A program made the translations under genes and the position numbers. Positions 52,522 through 54,644 of a stretch of DNA of 54,644 bases are shown here, in pieces. The notes under the pieces are model-generated. The model was not told the DNA's origin and did no database searches. It saw nothing but the letters and a program-made list of their open reading frames with translations. Origin of the DNA: a virus. Where the stretch lies: the IMG/VR virus record IMGVR_UViG_3300032268_001435, positions 1 to 54,644 of that record; one strand, 5' to 3'. Positions within the stretch are counted from its first letter, which is position 1. Every line of letters begins with the position of its first letter.

Positions 52522-52999
52522 GCTCGTTGAGGATTATACAGAAAGCTGGAATGTGCCGGTTTCTGGAGATCAAGTTGACATCAACTACATTGTTAAAAAA
52601 ATTAAGTCCAACAGCAACTACACAGTTCATGTAGGCACTGATTCACATAGACCAAAAGGTGGTGTCAGCCACAATTTTGCTACTGTGATATGCCTTTATG
52701 AGCAGGGAAAGGGTGCTGATTATTATTTTAGAAGAACCACAAGAAACTTTCATTACAAGAATTTAAAACAGCGAATGATGGAAGAAGTGTCACAGTCCAT
52801 AGACGTCAGCATAGAACTGATGAAATACATTCCAAACAATCGAATTGTTGTTCATGCCGATGTCAATTCAGATGATAGGTTTCCAACCTTTACTGTGCTC
52901 AATCAGATAAGATCGTGGGTTTCTTCTATGGGATTTAATTTTAGATGCAAGCCCGATGCTTGGGCATCATCCGGTGTTGCTGATAAGCACGCAAAGTGA
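52499..52999 (+). CDS. YkuK-like (DUF458) RNase H-fold protein, 166 aa
   Basis: VHVGTDSHRPKGGVSHNFATVI (RNase H-like D-S), RIVVHADVNSDDRF (D), CKPDAWASSGVADKHAK at the end match the YkuK/DUF458 family, a predicted nuclease fold. Its start overlaps the chaperonin end by 23 bases. Substrate unknown. Confidence 0.8.
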   Translation: MTIQEVSELVEDYTESWNVPVSGDQVDINYIVKKIKSNSNYTVHVGTDSHRPKGGVSHNFATVICLYEQGKGADYYFRRTTRNFHYKNLKQRMMEEVSQSIDVSIELMKYIPNNRIVVHADVNSDDRFPTFTVLNQIRSWVSSMGFNFRCKPDAWASSGVADKHAK

Positions 53000-53081
53000 A
53001 TTTGTATTTTACACCACCTAAGACTAGATATAAAAATGCTTAACAGTCGTACACTAAAGACGATTATAAGTAGAGGATTAA

Positions 53082-53291
53082 ATGAGTTTAGAAACAAGAG
53101 TGGGTAGAGCTGTTTTAGATCTTAGCGATATTGTGAAGACAAATGTCGTAAGTGCTGTTGCAAGAGCACGCACTGAGGGTAAGCTTACTCTTTCTGATAA
53201 GGACCTCACTGTTACTGCAAATATCATCACAAGTGCTATTGATGCAACTATGCGTGATGGTGTTGATATGCTCATACGTCTTGTAAAGTGA
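53082..53291 (+). CDS. Small helical protein, 69 aa
   Basis: All-helical: TRVGRAVLDLSDIVKTNVVSAV, LTVTANIITSAIDATMRDGVDML. AGAGGATTA precedes the ATG, with TATAAAAA and TTATAAG upstream (53030-53070) recalling T4 late promoters. Function unknown. Confidence 0.65.
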   Translation: MSLETRVGRAVLDLSDIVKTNVVSAVARARTEGKLTLSDKDLTVTANIITSAIDATMRDGVDMLIRLVK

Positions 53292-53298
53292 TGTCTCA

Positions 53299-53763
53299 AT
53301 GAGGACATGTCAAAAGCACCTAATTCAGTGCCACTGCATGCTTCCTCAATACAGGAAGATGAAGAATCCTGTATTTCATAAGTTTACAGTTTTTTCAATT
53401 CTTGAAAATGACACGGTTGTTCCAAAATATGTACAGTGTAATAACTGTAATGTTATTCATAAGGTTTTCGATCTCTGTCGATCTGAGATCATACCCGGTA
53501 AGGATGAACTTAGGTCAGTTGTAACAACAGATGAATTGAAATTTTTTATCCCTTCTGACTTGAGAAATTTATTAGAGCTTTATAAGTGTGACTTGCCTGT
53601 CTGGGAACACATCAAGTTTACTCTTGATGAGAAACACTGGGGAGCGCAAATAATTTTAACTCGTGAAGTTATTGATGGAGAAATTGTAGGAAAAATTCTT
53701 ACAATTGAAGAAAAAGACAGGTTTGCTCTAGAAAATTACATAAGTAGAGAGGTTTTTGAGTGA
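53299..53763 (+). CDS. Conserved zinc-finger-like phage protein, 154 aa
   Basis: CQKHLIQCHCMLPQYRK, PVFHKFTVFSIL, YVQCNNCNVIHKVFD: three Cys/His clusters suggest one or two zinc sites. The order HLIQCHC...PxFHKF...QCNNC...H matches a family I know from T4-like marine phages, function unknown. Followed by an overlapping gene. Confidence 0.75.
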   Translation: MRTCQKHLIQCHCMLPQYRKMKNPVFHKFTVFSILENDTVVPKYVQCNNCNVIHKVFDLCRSEIIPGKDELRSVVTTDELKFFIPSDLRNLLELYKCDLPVWEHIKFTLDEKHWGAQIILTREVIDGEIVGKILTIEEKDRFALENYISREVFE

Positions 53764-54014
53764 TGGATGAAAAGAAGCTAAAACTATCAAATGAGTTTTC
53801 TGAAAAGAAAATTTCAGATGAGGATGCAGTTAATTTTTTTCTAGCTCGTCAGATTTCACAAGAAATTCAAAAATTTGGTGTGAGTCAGATGACCATGCTT
53901 AAAATTATAGAATTGCTTGCTCTTGAATTAGAAGATAGAAATAAGATGTTATCAATAGTCGGTGCCGTCAAAGGAAGAAATGAGACTTCTACGTCACCAA
54001 TATTGAGTGAGTAA
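53763..54014 (+). CDS. Small helical protein, 83 aa
   Basis: Starts on the previous stop (TGATG). Helical: DAVNFFLARQISQEIQKFGVS, QMTMLKIIELLALELEDRNKML. No family recognised. Confidence 0.65.
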   Translation: MDEKKLKLSNEFSEKKISDEDAVNFFLARQISQEIQKFGVSQMTMLKIIELLALELEDRNKMLSIVGAVKGRNETSTSPILSE

Positions 54015-54031
54015 TAATAAGGAGAAGTAGT

Positions 54032-54229
54032 ATGAGTGCAACAGTACTTGATAAGTGGAAGGAGCTCAAGCTCATTGTCGATAGCATTGATCTTGATGTT
54101 CATAAGAACGCAGGCGGAAATGCTTCAGCAGGAGTTAGAGCAAGAAAGGGGCTTAGAAGCCTTAAGACTGCAGCCGCTGAGCTTGTTAAGCTTACAATTG
54201 ATACTGAGAAGACTGAAAAGCCTGAGTGA
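54032..54229 (+). CDS. Histone H1-like (Hc1 type) protein, 65 aa
   Basis: WKELKLIVDSIDLDVHKNAGGNASAGVRARKGLRSLKTAAAELVKLTI has the Hc1 pattern: two helices around G-N-x-x-A-G-x-R-A-R-K-x-L-x-x-L-K. Hc1-type proteins compact DNA in Chlamydia; small relatives occur in phages. AAGGAGAAG precedes the ATG. Charge is mixed, less basic than true H1. Confidence 0.6.
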   Translation: MSATVLDKWKELKLIVDSIDLDVHKNAGGNASAGVRARKGLRSLKTAAAELVKLTIDTEKTEKPE

Positions 54230-54365
54230 TTCTCGGTATCCACGATATTTTAGACAGAGTAAGAAGACTTTAGATTTAAAATCTCTTACTCTGATCTTGC
54301 ATAAGTGGAATAATATTTTGAAATGGTTGCCCCGATTGTATCGGGTGGATCCTGATTCTGCATAA

Positions 54366-54459
54366 GGATGGTTGGTGAAATTTGCAGATTGGTTGATAGT
54401 TAGAGAAACTATTTAATTGTGAATAATTTCGATCATGGGTTTAATTCCCATCGCATCCA
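54366..54459 (+). tRNA. tRNA-Leu-like (anticodon GAG?), divergent
   Basis: Acceptor GGATG/CATCC (last two pairs mismatched), Leu-like D-arm (TGGTGAAATTTGCAGA), anticodon arm ATAGT-TAGAGAA-ACTAT, a class II variable arm AATT...AATT, and T-arm ATGGG-TTTAATT-CCCAT. The loop would place A rather than U at position 33 and TTTAATT for the T-loop, so function is uncertain. Confidence 0.5.
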
Positions 54460-54470
54460 GGTGTAAAAAT

Positions 54471-54644
54471 ATGGCATCGACACTTAGAGGACAAGCTTCA
54501 AAGAAAAAGCAGCCTGTAGAAAATCAGACGAGACCAAGTGATGAAACACTAGTAACATCAATATCAGAAGCTGTATCTGTAGCTACTAAGAATTCAGATG
54601 CTTCTTTTGCTGTTATTGAGCCAGAGGCTATAATCACAGATGAG
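54471..54644 (+). CDS. Unidentified protein, cut by window end (58 codons seen)
   Basis: ATG 54471 begins MASTLRGQASKKKQPVENQ, basic then Ser/Thr/Glu-rich, with no stop by the window end. Not recognised. It starts 12 bases after the tRNA-like gene. Confidence 0.6.
   Translation, partial: MASTLRGQASKKKQPVENQTRPSDETLVTSISEAVSVATKNSDASFAVIEPEAIITDE

Overview
The window looks like part of the genome of a large, lytic, T4-like tailed bacteriophage. Genes are densely packed and often overlap (ATGA or GTGA). Tiny hypothetical genes dominate, with twelve tRNA genes (one divergent), four free-standing HNH-type endonucleases, a RadA-like ATPase and a DinG-like helicase. Several families that I recognise as typical of marine T4-like phages are present (2OG oxygenase, Hsp20, LRxxIREE-tagged proteins, YkuK-like RNase H fold, zinc-finger proteins). 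No capsid, tail, terminase or polymerase gene lies here, so the phage assignment is inference. Base composition is strongly two-part: about 4-31 kb is GC-rich, about 36-54.6 kb is clearly AT-rich, and 31-36 kb is intermediate. Motifs shared by both halves argue for one genome rather than a chimera.

Layout. 0-4.2 kb: small SH3-like proteins, then a minus-strand 2OG-oxygenase/structural/MgtC block, then a protein with a capsid-targeting-like N-terminus. 4.7-31.5 kb: an early-gene zone, all on the plus strand. It holds 33 copies of one promoter (GTGCAA, 17 or 18 bp, TATNNT). In 20 copies an ATG starts 6-8 bases after the -10 box, which predicts leaderless mRNAs. The zone also holds a MoxR-type AAA+ ATPase, a metallopeptidase-VWA protein, an HExxH zincin, a RadA-like ATPase, a bL12-like protein, a probable +1 frameshift gene, a pseudoknot-like leader RNA, three arrays of a 12-bp repeat and the tRNA/HNH cluster. 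31.6-35.1 kb: a 1142-aa PilY1-like type IV pilus adhesin. 35.2-36.8 kb (minus): a nucleotidyltransferase-fold protein overlapping a metallophosphoesterase. 37-43 kb: SH3-like proteins, an Hsp20, secreted or tagged proteins, a trypsin-like protease, a SET-domain protein and a ClpP-like protease. 43.6-52.5 kb: a DinG-like helicase, a Nudix hydrolase, a complete YeaH(DUF444)-SpoVR-PrkA(YeaG) cassette and a diverged GroEL-like chaperonin. 53-54.6 kb: small conserved genes, a histone Hc1-like protein, a tRNA-Leu-like gene and a gene cut by the window edge.

How it may fit together (inference). A phage factor could recognise the GTGCAA element in place of the sigma70 -35 box and switch on the many small early genes as a regulon. 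The tRNAs decode A/U-ending and AGA-type codons used heavily by the AT-rich half. The PrkA-DUF444-SpoVR trio, Hsp20, ClpP-like protease and GroEL-like protein look like a phage-borne stress and proteostasis set. Proteins with LRxxIREE-type N-termini may be carried in the capsid and injected.
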